In this document: piece after piece, positions 18,901 to 25,852 of the stretch | How the letters are laid out: the number at the start of each line of letters is the position of its first letter | Numbering within the stretch: the first letter of the stretch is position 1 | Source of the DNA: Bacteroidales bacterium | GTDB taxonomy: Bacteria; Bacteroidota; Bacteroidia; Bacteroidales; UBA932 | Length of the DNA: 48,621 nt | Direction: 5' to 3' | Assembly (NCBI GenBank): GCA_024401945.1 | Contig: JAKSKC010000001.1 | Coordinates: 1 to 48,621, forward strand | Program-made: the position numbers and the translations under genes | The notes under the pieces: generated by a model | What the model saw: only the letters and a program-made list of their open reading frames with translations | Database searches by the model: none | Told to the model about the DNA's origin: nothing

Positions 18901-19423
18901 GATCATCCTCGACCATATCGACATCCTGAGCGATACCGCGAATGAATTCTCGGTCCTCGCCAAGCTTCCGAGCGAGGAGATGACGCTGATCGACATCGTC
19001 GCCCTCGTGAAGGAGGAAATCACTATGTTCGACAGGACCGGCAACATCAGGTTCGAATACATAGGACCTGAGGAGGCGATGGTCCTCGCCCCGAAGCCCC
19101 AGCTCACCAGGGTGGTTGTGAATCTTCTCACAAATGCGGTCCAGGCCCTCGAGAATGTCCCTGACGCCCTCATAAGGGTATCCCTGAGGAATGCGGCCGA
19201 ATCAGATTTCTACGACCTTGTGGTCGAGGACAACGGTCCGGGAGTGGATCCAGGGAACTTTGACAAGCTGTTCACCCCTAATTTCACGACGAAATCCTCC
19301 GGTTCGGGGCTCGGGCTCGCCATATCCAGGAGCATCCTGGAGCGTTGCAACGCATCCATCGATTACTGCAAGTCGTTCAGCCTGGGAGGCGCATCCTTCA
19401 ATATCAAGTATCCCAAAGTCTGA
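15980..19423 (+). CDS. NtrY-like membrane sensor histidine kinase, very large
   Basis: A 1,147-residue sensor kinase. The ATG at 15980 is chosen; an in-frame TTG at 15938 lies in the promoter. The order is: one membrane helix at about 9-30; an extracytoplasmic part to ~205; about six helices at ~215-415; a large second extracytoplasmic region; two helices near 630-650 and 670-695; a third sensing loop; a helix near 845-865; then HAMP and kinase core. The H-box is HEIKNPLTPMKLQLQRL, the N-box NLLTNAVQALE, then VEDNGPGVD and GSGLGLAIS. This core is NtrY-like, suggesting it phosphorylates an NtrX-type regulator such as the one at 12,105. The multi-helix N-terminus is unusual and its signal is unknown. 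Confidence 0.93.
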   Translation: MKRKYGIWELSVGLLIVASVALLTLSILSSRSISGARSAASLAGRKVEARFSRLEKYVDRGKEKIPEDMVIYRYVNDSLKSWVHQFPVVNDNIRPEFFVKKISRPSASSMTPLSAVGDSLSFITLGFKSFLIKSSSMVTQSGERRKVIYALEISNSRARGSQNGVNPALHVPGRFVVAPLSYSEGEAVCVDGVPQFRLVSETVGGGADSTNVTLVWIALALLILGALLFLAGRPSLRNLIFTDTGILLALVAVYLWGREVHGNVAIFSPSLFSSGPFLYSFGALLLINLLIVTVSVSIFIARKSLSRMRIPVLVLSSALLLYFCWGLRCITINSDICLELYKLKELSLFSFAVFLSFIFVILCIPILIRSVTDRKLSHPGRVVFAMLTAVLMVVITALMGFGKERARAELWANRLSIDRDIPLELQLKRSEGRISADELISKMTFMPDPGQMIGNYIIENYFQRIVQDYNVAVYVLKDYERDAAATIIFNASIRDAEKISEDSRYLYASAGPGRIRYTGVFIYFDPEIGFTRMLLGVEAKSNREEKGYSTLLGLTAPGSVAVPSDYSYAKYNDRNLQYFKGNYAYPTSANDDLYSRIYASENSIFKNDGYTHFVTRVSYDEAVIISRPTIDVFNYVIAVFFIALIIYMLLSAFDMSVESSGKKGGKGYYRSRIVFLMMSALTITLISMMIVSIVFVYRRNEDNMRTIMSDKINAVRSLVENQIRIVQTGPDGVDPKDVQAVLESVSESTGTDITLYDPSGHVMLSTVPEVFDRMMLGSRIDEVAFDQIVRLRRRYFIHREVMGGRGFYSMYAPLFNDSGELQAIICSPYSDDSFDFKNDAVMHTLAIITVFFILLLMTRLLSTAVVDRLFQPLSEMGRKMKEANLDAPDHIDYDRNDEISSLVESYNRMVDELYDSSRKLAQAERDKAWSGMARQVAHEIKNPLTPMKLQLQRLIRMKSKGDGRWEEKFDEVSRIILDHIDILSDTANEFSVLAKLPSEEMTLIDIVALVKEEITMFDRTGNIRFEYIGPEEAMVLAPKPQLTRVVVNLLTNAVQALENVPDALIRVSLRNAAESDFYDLVVEDNGPGVDPGNFDKLFTPNFTTKSSGSGLGLAISRSILERCNASIDYCKSFSLGGASFNIKYPKV

Positions 19424-19449
19424 AATTCTCTGAATTTTCATTATCTTTG
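19419..19449 (+). promoter_or_regulatory. Candidate promoter for ysxC-prs-der unit
   Basis: The -7 box TATCTTTG lies at 19442-19449. A weak -33 (TCTG, 19419-19422) sits 19 bp upstream, over the kinase stop codon. The ATG at 19469 is about 20 bases downstream. Confidence 0.6.
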
Positions 19450-19468
19450 TGCGTAATTAGTAGGTTAG

Positions 19469-20068
19469 ATGATGAAAATCTCCGGGGCCCGATTCGCAGG
19501 CAGCAGCACGAGGGTTACTCAGAAACCGGCGACGGGATTGCCGGAATTCGCGTTCATAGGCCGGAGCAACGTGGGGAAATCCTCCCTGATCAATATGCTG
19601 TGCTGCAACGGCAAGCTTGCGATGACCTCTTCCACTCCCGGAAAGACTAAGCTTGTAAATCATTTCCTTGTCAACGAAAGCTGGTACCTGGTGGACCTCC
19701 CGGGCTATGGCTATGCCAGTATGAACAGGAAGGGACGCGAGGAACTGGCTGCGATGATAAAGGACTATATCTTCAATTCAGAGGAGATGGTGGTCCTTTT
19801 CGTGCTGATAGATTCGCGCCACGACATAGGGAAGACAGACCAGGATTTCCTGGTGGACCTGGGAGAAAACGGAATACCTTTCGCGATTGTATACACGAAG
19901 TGCGACAAACAGGGGCCCAACGTCCTCAAGGCACAGCTTGAGAGGAATGAACAGCTGCTTTCCACACGCTGGGAGGAGCTGCCTCCGGTGTTCTACACTT
20001 CTTCGCTGAAGGGAAGCGGCAGGGAAGAAATACTCAATTATATTGATTCAATACTGAAAACACTTTAA
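19469..20068 (+). CDS. ysxC: Ribosome biogenesis GTPase YsxC/EngB
   Basis: A small GTPase (199 residues) needed for assembly of the large ribosomal subunit. G1 is GRSNVGKSS at 31-39, G2 STPGKT at about 55-60, G3 DLPGYGYA at about 76-83, and G4 TKCD near residue 151. The short length and the DLPGYGYA signature separate it from Era and Der. The first two codons are both ATG, and either could be used. It begins a unit with prs, a small membrane protein and der. Confidence 0.95.
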   Translation: MMKISGARFAGSSTRVTQKPATGLPEFAFIGRSNVGKSSLINMLCCNGKLAMTSSTPGKTKLVNHFLVNESWYLVDLPGYGYASMNRKGREELAAMIKDYIFNSEEMVVLFVLIDSRHDIGKTDQDFLVDLGENGIPFAIVYTKCDKQGPNVLKAQLERNEQLLSTRWEELPPVFYTSSLKGSGREEILNYIDSILKTL

Positions 20069-20072
20069 CATC

Positions 20073-21053
20073 ATGCAATTCGAGCACAGAATGGAGTTGT
20101 TTGCGTGCAGGGCTTCAAAAGAGTTTGCAAGCAAAGTTGTGGAAAGTCTTAATGCCAGCCTTCCGGAATCGGAGAAGCTGCATCTCGGGCAGTCCGAGGT
20201 GACACCTTTCAGCGACGGTGAATTCCAGCCGTCATTCGTTGAGAGCGTGCGTGGAGCTACCGTTTTCATCGTCCAGTCCACCATTCCGCCTTCAGATAAC
20301 CTTATGGAGCTGCTGCTTTCAATAGATGCAGCCAAGAGGGCTTCCGCGGACAAGGTGATCGCCGTCATCCCGTATTTCGGGTGGGCCCGCCAGGACCGCA
20401 AGGACAAGCCGAGGGTAAGCATCGGGGCCAAGCTTGTGGCCAACCTTCTGAGCGCCGCGGGGGCGGACAGGATCATGACCTGCGACCTTCACGCCGACCA
20501 GATCCAGGGTTTCTTCGATTTCCCTGTGGACCATCTGTATGCCAGCAAGGTGTTCCTTCCTCTCATCGAGAGCCTCAAGCTTGACAATCTTGCGATAGCC
20601 GCCCCTGATATGGGAGGAGCCAAGAGGGCCAACGCCTATGCGAAGGAACTGGCGAAGAACCGCGACTGTTCCGTAGTAATATGCCACAAGACCAGGGAGC
20701 GCGCGAACGTGGTGGGCAAGATTACCGCAATCGGGGACGTGGTCGGAAAGAACGTTGTCATCATCGACGATATGATTGACACTGCGGGCACGCTGTGCAA
20801 GGCTGCCGATGTGCTCAAGGAAATGGGAGCCGCAAGCGTCAGGGCCTGCGCCACCCACGGAATGTTCTCGGGCAGTGCCATCGAGAAGATACACGCATCC
20901 GCCCTCGAGGAGGTGTTCGTTACGGACACCGTCCCTCATCCGGAGCTCGCGGATGATTCCAAGATAAGGATCGTTACGATGACCGACGTGTTTGCAAGCG
21001 TTATCAACAAGGTTTACCATTACGAACCGGTAAGCACCGAATTCATTTTCTAA
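20073..21053 (+). CDS. prs: Ribose-phosphate pyrophosphokinase
   Basis: Makes PRPP from ribose-5-phosphate and ATP for nucleotide, His, Trp and NAD synthesis. It has 326 residues, slightly longer than the common ~315. The ATP-binding segment with FGWARQDRKDKPR is seen in the first half. The catalytic loop with Lys and Arg is in ICHKTRERANVV, and the PRPP loop VVIIDDMIDTAGT comes near residues 228-240. It starts five bases after ysxC ends. The product feeds nadE-linked NAD synthesis, among other pathways. Confidence 0.96.
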   Translation: MQFEHRMELFACRASKEFASKVVESLNASLPESEKLHLGQSEVTPFSDGEFQPSFVESVRGATVFIVQSTIPPSDNLMELLLSIDAAKRASADKVIAVIPYFGWARQDRKDKPRVSIGAKLVANLLSAAGADRIMTCDLHADQIQGFFDFPVDHLYASKVFLPLIESLKLDNLAIAAPDMGGAKRANAYAKELAKNRDCSVVICHKTRERANVVGKITAIGDVVGKNVVIIDDMIDTAGTLCKAADVLKEMGAASVRACATHGMFSGSAIEKIHASALEEVFVTDTVPHPELADDSKIRIVTMTDVFASVINKVYHYEPVSTEFIF

Positions 21054-21056
21054 CGG

Positions 21057-21299
21057 ATGATTGTCTTCCTCGCAGTTCTTGTACTGGTGGGCCTGTGTGT
21101 CCTGGGTCTGGGAGTCAATGTCTTTTTCAGGAAGAAGGGATTCCCGGAGTACGACGTGGGCTCCAACGGGGAGATGAAGAAACGGGGCATCCGCTGTTTC
21201 AAGGACGAGGATGCCGATATGCACAGGATCAAATGTTCCGGCAACTGCGGGGAATGTTCCCCTGCGGCTGCCGGTAATGAGGTATTAAAGAAAGATTGA
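21057..21299 (+). CDS. Small membrane protein with a cysteine-rich tail
   Basis: Eighty residues with one N-terminal membrane helix (about 2-22). A conserved-looking segment [21 protein letters not shown] follows, and then a Cys-rich end containing CSGNCGEC. I recall proteins with this FPEYxVGxN...KRGIRC pattern beside housekeeping genes in Bacteroidales, but they have no assigned function. The start lies three bases after the prs stop, and der begins two bases after its own stop, so it is a coupled member of the operon. The cysteines (one in the KRGIRC part, three in the tail) could bind metal or form disulfides; this is only a suggestion. Confidence 0.8.
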   Translation: MIVFLAVLVLVGLCVLGLGVNVFFRKKGFPEYDVGSNGEMKKRGIRCFKDEDADMHRIKCSGNCGECSPAAAGNEVLKKD

Positions 21300-21300
21300 T

Positions 21301-22608
21301 ATGAGTCTATTGGCGATAGTGGGAAGACCGAATGTCGGGAAGTCCACGCTTTTCAACAGGATGGTCGGTATGAGACAGGCCATCGTGGACAATGTCTCCG
21401 GTGTCACGCGCGACAGGCATTACGGCCGTTGCGAGTGGTGCGGAAGGGAATTCTCCGTGGTTGACACGGGAGGATACACCACCAGTTCGGACGACATTTT
21501 CGAAAGTGCGATCCGCAGGCAGGTCGAGATCGCCATCGACGAGGCTGACGCCATACTGTTCATGGTCGAGGCCGGGACGGGGATAACTGATTATGATGCC
21601 GGGATAGCGGATGTGCTCAGAAGGAGCAGGAAGCCTGTCGTGCTCTGTGTCAACAAGGTCGACAACGGGGACAAGGCCTATGACAGCTATCAGTTCTATT
21701 CCCTGGGGCTCGGGGATATCTACAATATCTCGGCGGCCAACGGAAGCGGCACAGGGGACCTGCTGGATGCCATCGTCAAGGTCCTGCCCGAAGAGGCGGA
21801 CGAGGCCGACCCGCACGCCGGCCTGCCAAGGGTCGCCATCGTGGGCAAACCTAATGTGGGCAAGTCCTCGCTTACGAACGCCCTGCTGGGTTCAGAGCGC
21901 AACATCGTCACGGACATCGCCGGTACGACCAGGGATTCCATCGAAACCTGGTACAACAAGTTCGGATATGAGTTCATGCTCGTGGACACTGCCGGGATAC
22001 GCCGCAAGACCAAGGTCCACGAGGACCTGGAATTCTACTCCGTGATGCGTTCCATCCGGGCGATAGAGCATTCGGACATCTGCGTGCTCATGATAGATGC
22101 CCAGACCGGAATGGAGGCCCAGGACATGAATATCTTCAACCTCATCCAGAAGAACCGCAAGGGATGCGTGGTGGTTGTGAACAAGTGGGACCTCTTCATC
22201 AAGGACAACAACACACTGCGTGACTATGAGAGCGCCCTGCGCAGCCGTCTGGCCCCTTTCGATGATGTGCCGGTCATCTTCACCTCCGTTCTGAAGATGC
22301 AGAGGATACAGGATGTCCTCGCCGCCATAGCCAGGGTCTGCGACAACTATTCCAGGAAAATCCCTACGGCCCGTCTCAACGAGGCTCTCCTCCCTATACT
22401 CGAACAGACGCCTCCGCCTGCCTGGAAGGGCAAGTACGTGAAGATAAAATACGTTACACAACTCCCTACCAGCTTCCCTGCCTTCGCGTTCTTCTGCAAT
22501 CTCCCGCAGTACGTGAAGGACCCGTACAAGCGCTTCCTCGAAAACAGGCTCCGCGAATTATTTGAACTGACAGGTTGTCCGGTCCAGATTTTCATTCGAC
22601 AGAAATAA
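21301..22608 (+). CDS. der: Ribosome-associated GTPase Der (EngA)
   Basis: An essential double GTPase that acts in 50S subunit assembly. It has 435 residues and two tandem G domains: first P-loop GRPNVGKST at 8-16, second GKPNVGKSS near 182-190. DTGG and DTAGIRRK are the two G3 motifs, and NKVD and NKWD the G4 motifs. A KH-like C-terminal domain follows (from about 345). All nucleotide-binding motifs look intact. It ends the ysxC-prs-der unit. A new promoter for xseA lies in the 19-base gap after it. Confidence 0.97.
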   Translation: MSLLAIVGRPNVGKSTLFNRMVGMRQAIVDNVSGVTRDRHYGRCEWCGREFSVVDTGGYTTSSDDIFESAIRRQVEIAIDEADAILFMVEAGTGITDYDAGIADVLRRSRKPVVLCVNKVDNGDKAYDSYQFYSLGLGDIYNISAANGSGTGDLLDAIVKVLPEEADEADPHAGLPRVAIVGKPNVGKSSLTNALLGSERNIVTDIAGTTRDSIETWYNKFGYEFMLVDTAGIRRKTKVHEDLEFYSVMRSIRAIEHSDICVLMIDAQTGMEAQDMNIFNLIQKNRKGCVVVVNKWDLFIKDNNTLRDYESALRSRLAPFDDVPVIFTSVLKMQRIQDVLAAIARVCDNYSRKIPTARLNEALLPILEQTPPPAWKGKYVKIKYVTQLPTSFPAFAFFCNLPQYVKDPYKRFLENRLRELFELTGCPVQIFIRQK

Positions 22609-22612
22609 ATCG

Positions 22613-22620
22613 TATCTTTG
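22613..22620 (+). promoter_or_regulatory. -7 box for the xseA-glycogen-ribF operon
   Basis: TATCTTTG matches TAnnTTTG exactly. It ends seven bases before the xseA ATG at 22628, implying a near-leaderless transcript. The expected -33 position reads TTTTC, a weak match. This is the only promoter seen upstream of the whole xseA-to-ribF run. Confidence 0.6.
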
Positions 22621-22627
22621 ATACGGT

Positions 22628-23722
22628 ATGGATTTCGTCGAACTTTATGAACTTCAGCATCGGATAAGGGAAAGTCTGGAAGAGGCTCTTCCGGACCGTG
22701 TCTGGGTGCGTGCCGAGGTCGCCCAGATCCAGCAGAAGTCCAACGGGCACTGTTATCTGGACCTTTGCCAGAGCGACGGAAAAGGTCTGGTGGCCAAGGT
22801 GAGGGCGGTGATCTGGCGCGGGACCTATGCTTCGGTCGCGAGGTCGTTCCACGCGGCTACAGGTTCTTCGATACAGCCTGGAATAACCATTCTCGCCCTT
22901 GCCTGCGTGAATTATTCGGAACTGTACGGGCTGTCGCTTGTCATAGAGGACATTGAACCCCAGTTCACGCTGGGAGAGGCCGAAATGGCCAGACGCAGGA
23001 CCATTGCCGGACTTGAGGCCGACGGCCTGATGGACAGACAGAAAAAGCTTGTCCCCGCGGTCCTGCCGTACAATCTTGCGGTGATCAGTGCCAGGGATGC
23101 CGCCGGATACGGGGATTTCTGCAGGCATCTGCGGGAAAACGAATACGGTTTCGTCTTCAGGGTGACGCTCATCGAGGCCGTTATGCAGGGACCTTCAGCC
23201 CCGGAATCAATCTCCGATGCACTCGCGCTGGCTGAAAGTTCCGTTTCCGGATACGATGCAGTGCTCATCCTCAGGGGTGGCGGATCGGCGCTCGACCTGG
23301 CCTGTTTCGACGATTACTCCCTCTGTGCCGCAATAGCCTGCTGCGGGTTGCCGGTGTTCACGGCCGTGGGGCACGACAGGGACTGCCACGTGGCGGATAT
23401 GGTGTCCTATGCCTCCGTGAAGACCCCTACGGCGCTGGCGGATGTGTTCATTTCCGCCTTCGAGGCGGAGGACGAAAGGATAAGCTCCGCCGCGGCGCGG
23501 CTCAGAATGGCCTTCTCCGAGCGCATATCCCGTATGGAATCGGACCTTGCCACGGTTGAGGCCAGAATCAGCACCGCCGACCCGCGGAATCTCCTTTCGA
23601 GGGGATATACACTGGTGACCGATGCGGCCGGTGTGCTTGTGAAGTCTTCGGCGGAACTGAAGACTTCGGACAGAATCAAAGTCCTGTTCAAGGACGGAAC
23701 AATAGAAGCTGAGGTAAAATGA
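22628..23722 (+). CDS. xseA: Exodeoxyribonuclease VII large subunit
   Basis: The catalytic subunit of the single-strand DNA exonuclease. It has 364 residues, clearly shorter than the E. coli enzyme (~456), mainly because the C-terminal coiled-coil region is short. The N-terminal OB-fold (WVRAEVAQIQQKSNGHCYLDL) is followed by the catalytic domain with VISARDAAGYGDF, the LILRGGGSALDLACFD motif near 215-230, and the AVGHDRDCHVADMVSYASVKTP region written in part here. The family C-terminal motif RNLLSRGYTL is present near residue 320. It overlaps xseB by ATGA. Confidence 0.93.
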   Translation: MDFVELYELQHRIRESLEEALPDRVWVRAEVAQIQQKSNGHCYLDLCQSDGKGLVAKVRAVIWRGTYASVARSFHAATGSSIQPGITILALACVNYSELYGLSLVIEDIEPQFTLGEAEMARRRTIAGLEADGLMDRQKKLVPAVLPYNLAVISARDAAGYGDFCRHLRENEYGFVFRVTLIEAVMQGPSAPESISDALALAESSVSGYDAVLILRGGGSALDLACFDDYSLCAAIACCGLPVFTAVGHDRDCHVADMVSYASVKTPTALADVFISAFEAEDERISSAAARLRMAFSERISRMESDLATVEARISTADPRNLLSRGYTLVTDAAGVLVKSSAELKTSDRIKVLFKDGTIEAEVK

Positions 23723-23907
23723 CGGAAGAATTCAACTACGATGCGGCTATGGCCGAACTGGAACGCATAGAGGCGGAAGTCCGGAACCCATCCACCCCCT
23801 TGCCTGAGATAGATGTTCTGATCAGGCGTTCGTCCGAACTGGTGGACTCCTGCAGGAAATATCTCCGCTCGCAGCGCGAAATATTGGACAGTTATGAAAA
23901 TCTATGA
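23719..23907 (+). CDS. xseB: Exodeoxyribonuclease VII small subunit
   Basis: A 62-residue helical protein that binds in many copies along the XseA coiled coil. It has the family pattern FNYDAAMAELERIEAEV followed by LPEIDVLIRRSSELV and a second helix. It overlaps xseA by four bases (ATGA) and glgB by fourteen, so it is firmly inside this operon. Short size and context make the call secure. Confidence 0.92.
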   Translation: MTEEFNYDAAMAELERIEAEVRNPSTPLPEIDVLIRRSSELVDSCRKYLRSQREILDSYENL

Positions 23908-25849
23908 AACCGATCCCTGGCTCGAACCGTTCAAGGATGCGATAGAGAGCCGCCACGCCAGGATTTCAGAAGTGCGCGAAAAGCTCGTCGGGGAGGGAAC
24001 GATCTCCGACAGGGTCAACAACCATATGCACTACGGCCTGCACAGGACCGCTGAAGGATGGGTGTTCCGCGAATGGGCACCGAACGCGAACCGCATCTAT
24101 CTTGTGGGCGATTTCAACAACTGGAAGAGGACGGATGCCTATTCCCTCGAGCCTGTCGGCAACGGGGACTGGGAGATCGCGCTGCCTGAGTTCTGCATAC
24201 GCCACGGGCAGCTCTACAAACTCTGGGTGGAATGGACCGGCGGGGCGGCGGAACGTCTCCCGTCCTATGCCGTGAGGGTGGTGCAGGACCCTGAGACGAA
24301 GGTGTTCTGCGCTCAGGTGTGGAATCCGGAACCGTATGTCTGGAAACATCCCTCTCCGGCTGCGGTAAGGCATCCTTTCATCTACGAATGCCACATAGGT
24401 ATGAGCTCCGAGAACGAGGGTGTCGCGGGATTCGGGGATTTCCGCAGGACCGTGCTCCCGAGGGTGGAGAGGCTGGGCTACAACGTCATCCAGATAATGG
24501 CCCTCCAGGAACATCCATACTATGGTTCGTTCGGATATCAGGTTTCCAATTTCTTTGCGCTCAGTTCCCGTTTCGGGACTCCGGAGGAATTCAAGGCCCT
24601 TGTGGATGACGCCCATTCCCGCGGCATCGCGGTGATTATGGACATCGTACATTCCCATATGGTGAAGAACGAAGCCGAAGGCCTGGGCAATTTCGACGGC
24701 AGGGAGGACCTGTATTTCTACAAGGGCCCCCAGGGACATCATCCCGCCTGGGACAGCCGTTGCTTCGACTACGGTAAGAACGAGACCAAATTCTTCCTTC
24801 TGTCCAACTGCAAGTTCTGGATGCAGGAGTACCATCTGGACGGGTTCCGTTTCGACGGTGTGACCTCGATGCTCTACTGGGACCACGGCCTGGGAAGGGA
24901 TTTCGGGGCCTATGACGCCTACTTCGACAAGGGCGTGGACGAAAACGCCGTGGATTACCTGGCCCTTGCCAATATGCTCATACACGAACTGAATCCGGAC
25001 GCCATCACCATCGCCGAGGACGTGAGCGGGATGCCGGGCCTCGCGGCTCCTTTCGAAGCCGGAGGCATGGGCTTCGACTACAGGATGGCCATGGGCATCG
25101 CGGACAACTGGATAAAGTGGATAAAGGAGCTTCCGGACGAGAAATGGAGCGTGGGGGCCATCTGGTATGAACTTACCAACAAGAGGGAGGATGAGAGCAC
25201 GGTCTCCTATGCCGAGTGCCACGACCAGGCCCTCGTCGGAGACAAGACCATAATCTTCAGGCTGATTGACAAGGAGATGTATTTCTCGATGGACAAGGGG
25301 AGCGTCAACCTGACGGTGGACAGGGGAGTGGCCCTGCACAAGATGATAAGGCTCATAACGGCGGCTGCCTGCGGCGGAGGATATCTTAATTTCATGGGCA
25401 ATGAATTCGGACACCCCGAATGGATCGACTTCCCCAGGGAGGGGAACGGATGGTCCTACGCCCACGCCAGAAGGCAGTGGTCCCTGCCTGACAATCCGAA
25501 TCTGAGATACCATGCACTGGAGGAGTTCGACAGGGCGATGGTGTCCTTCCTGCTCAAGGGGGATGTCCTGGACGGAAGGCCTGTCCAGCTTTGGGTAAAT
25601 GAAGCTGACCAGATATTGGTTTTCCGTAGGAAAAACAGTATCTTTGCGTTCAATTTCAACCCGGAGGTATCATTCACCGGTTATGGCTTCGGAGCTCCTG
25701 AAGGGGAGTACCGGGTCGTGCTTGACACGGATGATACGGAATTCGGAGGATTCGGCCGTATAGATCACGGCCTGAATTATGTTACTCAAAACGGCACATT
25801 GAGGCTTTACCTGCCGAGCAGGTGCGCCCTTGTGCTTGAAAAGATATGA
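23894..25849 (+). CDS. glgB: 1,4-alpha-glucan branching enzyme, eukaryote-like subtype
   Basis: Adds alpha-1,6 branches to glycogen (GH13). It has 651 residues. An N-terminal CBM48-like domain includes EWAPNANRIYLVGDFNNW at about 57-74. The GH13 barrel has the nucleophile Asp in FRFDGVTSMLY near residue 319, the acid/base Glu in ITIAEDVSGMP near 375, and the transition-state Asp in AECHDQALVGDKT near 442. The GVTSMLY, AEDVSGMP and NEFGHPEWIDFPREGN signatures resemble animal and plant branching enzymes more than E. coli GlgB. The start overlaps xseB by 14 bases. It is the first of five glycogen genes. Confidence 0.95.
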   Translation: MKIYETDPWLEPFKDAIESRHARISEVREKLVGEGTISDRVNNHMHYGLHRTAEGWVFREWAPNANRIYLVGDFNNWKRTDAYSLEPVGNGDWEIALPEFCIRHGQLYKLWVEWTGGAAERLPSYAVRVVQDPETKVFCAQVWNPEPYVWKHPSPAAVRHPFIYECHIGMSSENEGVAGFGDFRRTVLPRVERLGYNVIQIMALQEHPYYGSFGYQVSNFFALSSRFGTPEEFKALVDDAHSRGIAVIMDIVHSHMVKNEAEGLGNFDGREDLYFYKGPQGHHPAWDSRCFDYGKNETKFFLLSNCKFWMQEYHLDGFRFDGVTSMLYWDHGLGRDFGAYDAYFDKGVDENAVDYLALANMLIHELNPDAITIAEDVSGMPGLAAPFEAGGMGFDYRMAMGIADNWIKWIKELPDEKWSVGAIWYELTNKREDESTVSYAECHDQALVGDKTIIFRLIDKEMYFSMDKGSVNLTVDRGVALHKMIRLITAAACGGGYLNFMGNEFGHPEWIDFPREGNGWSYAHARRQWSLPDNPNLRYHALEEFDRAMVSFLLKGDVLDGRPVQLWVNEADQILVFRRKNSIFAFNFNPEVSFTGYGFGAPEGEYRVVLDTDDTEFGGFGRIDHGLNYVTQNGTLRLYLPSRCALVLEKI

Positions 25850-25852
25850 TTT

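Noticed and set aside
23966..25513. Long minus-strand open frame opposite glgB
   Set aside because: It is an antisense shadow of a high-GC gene with clear function. It lacks recognisable domains and has unnatural composition.
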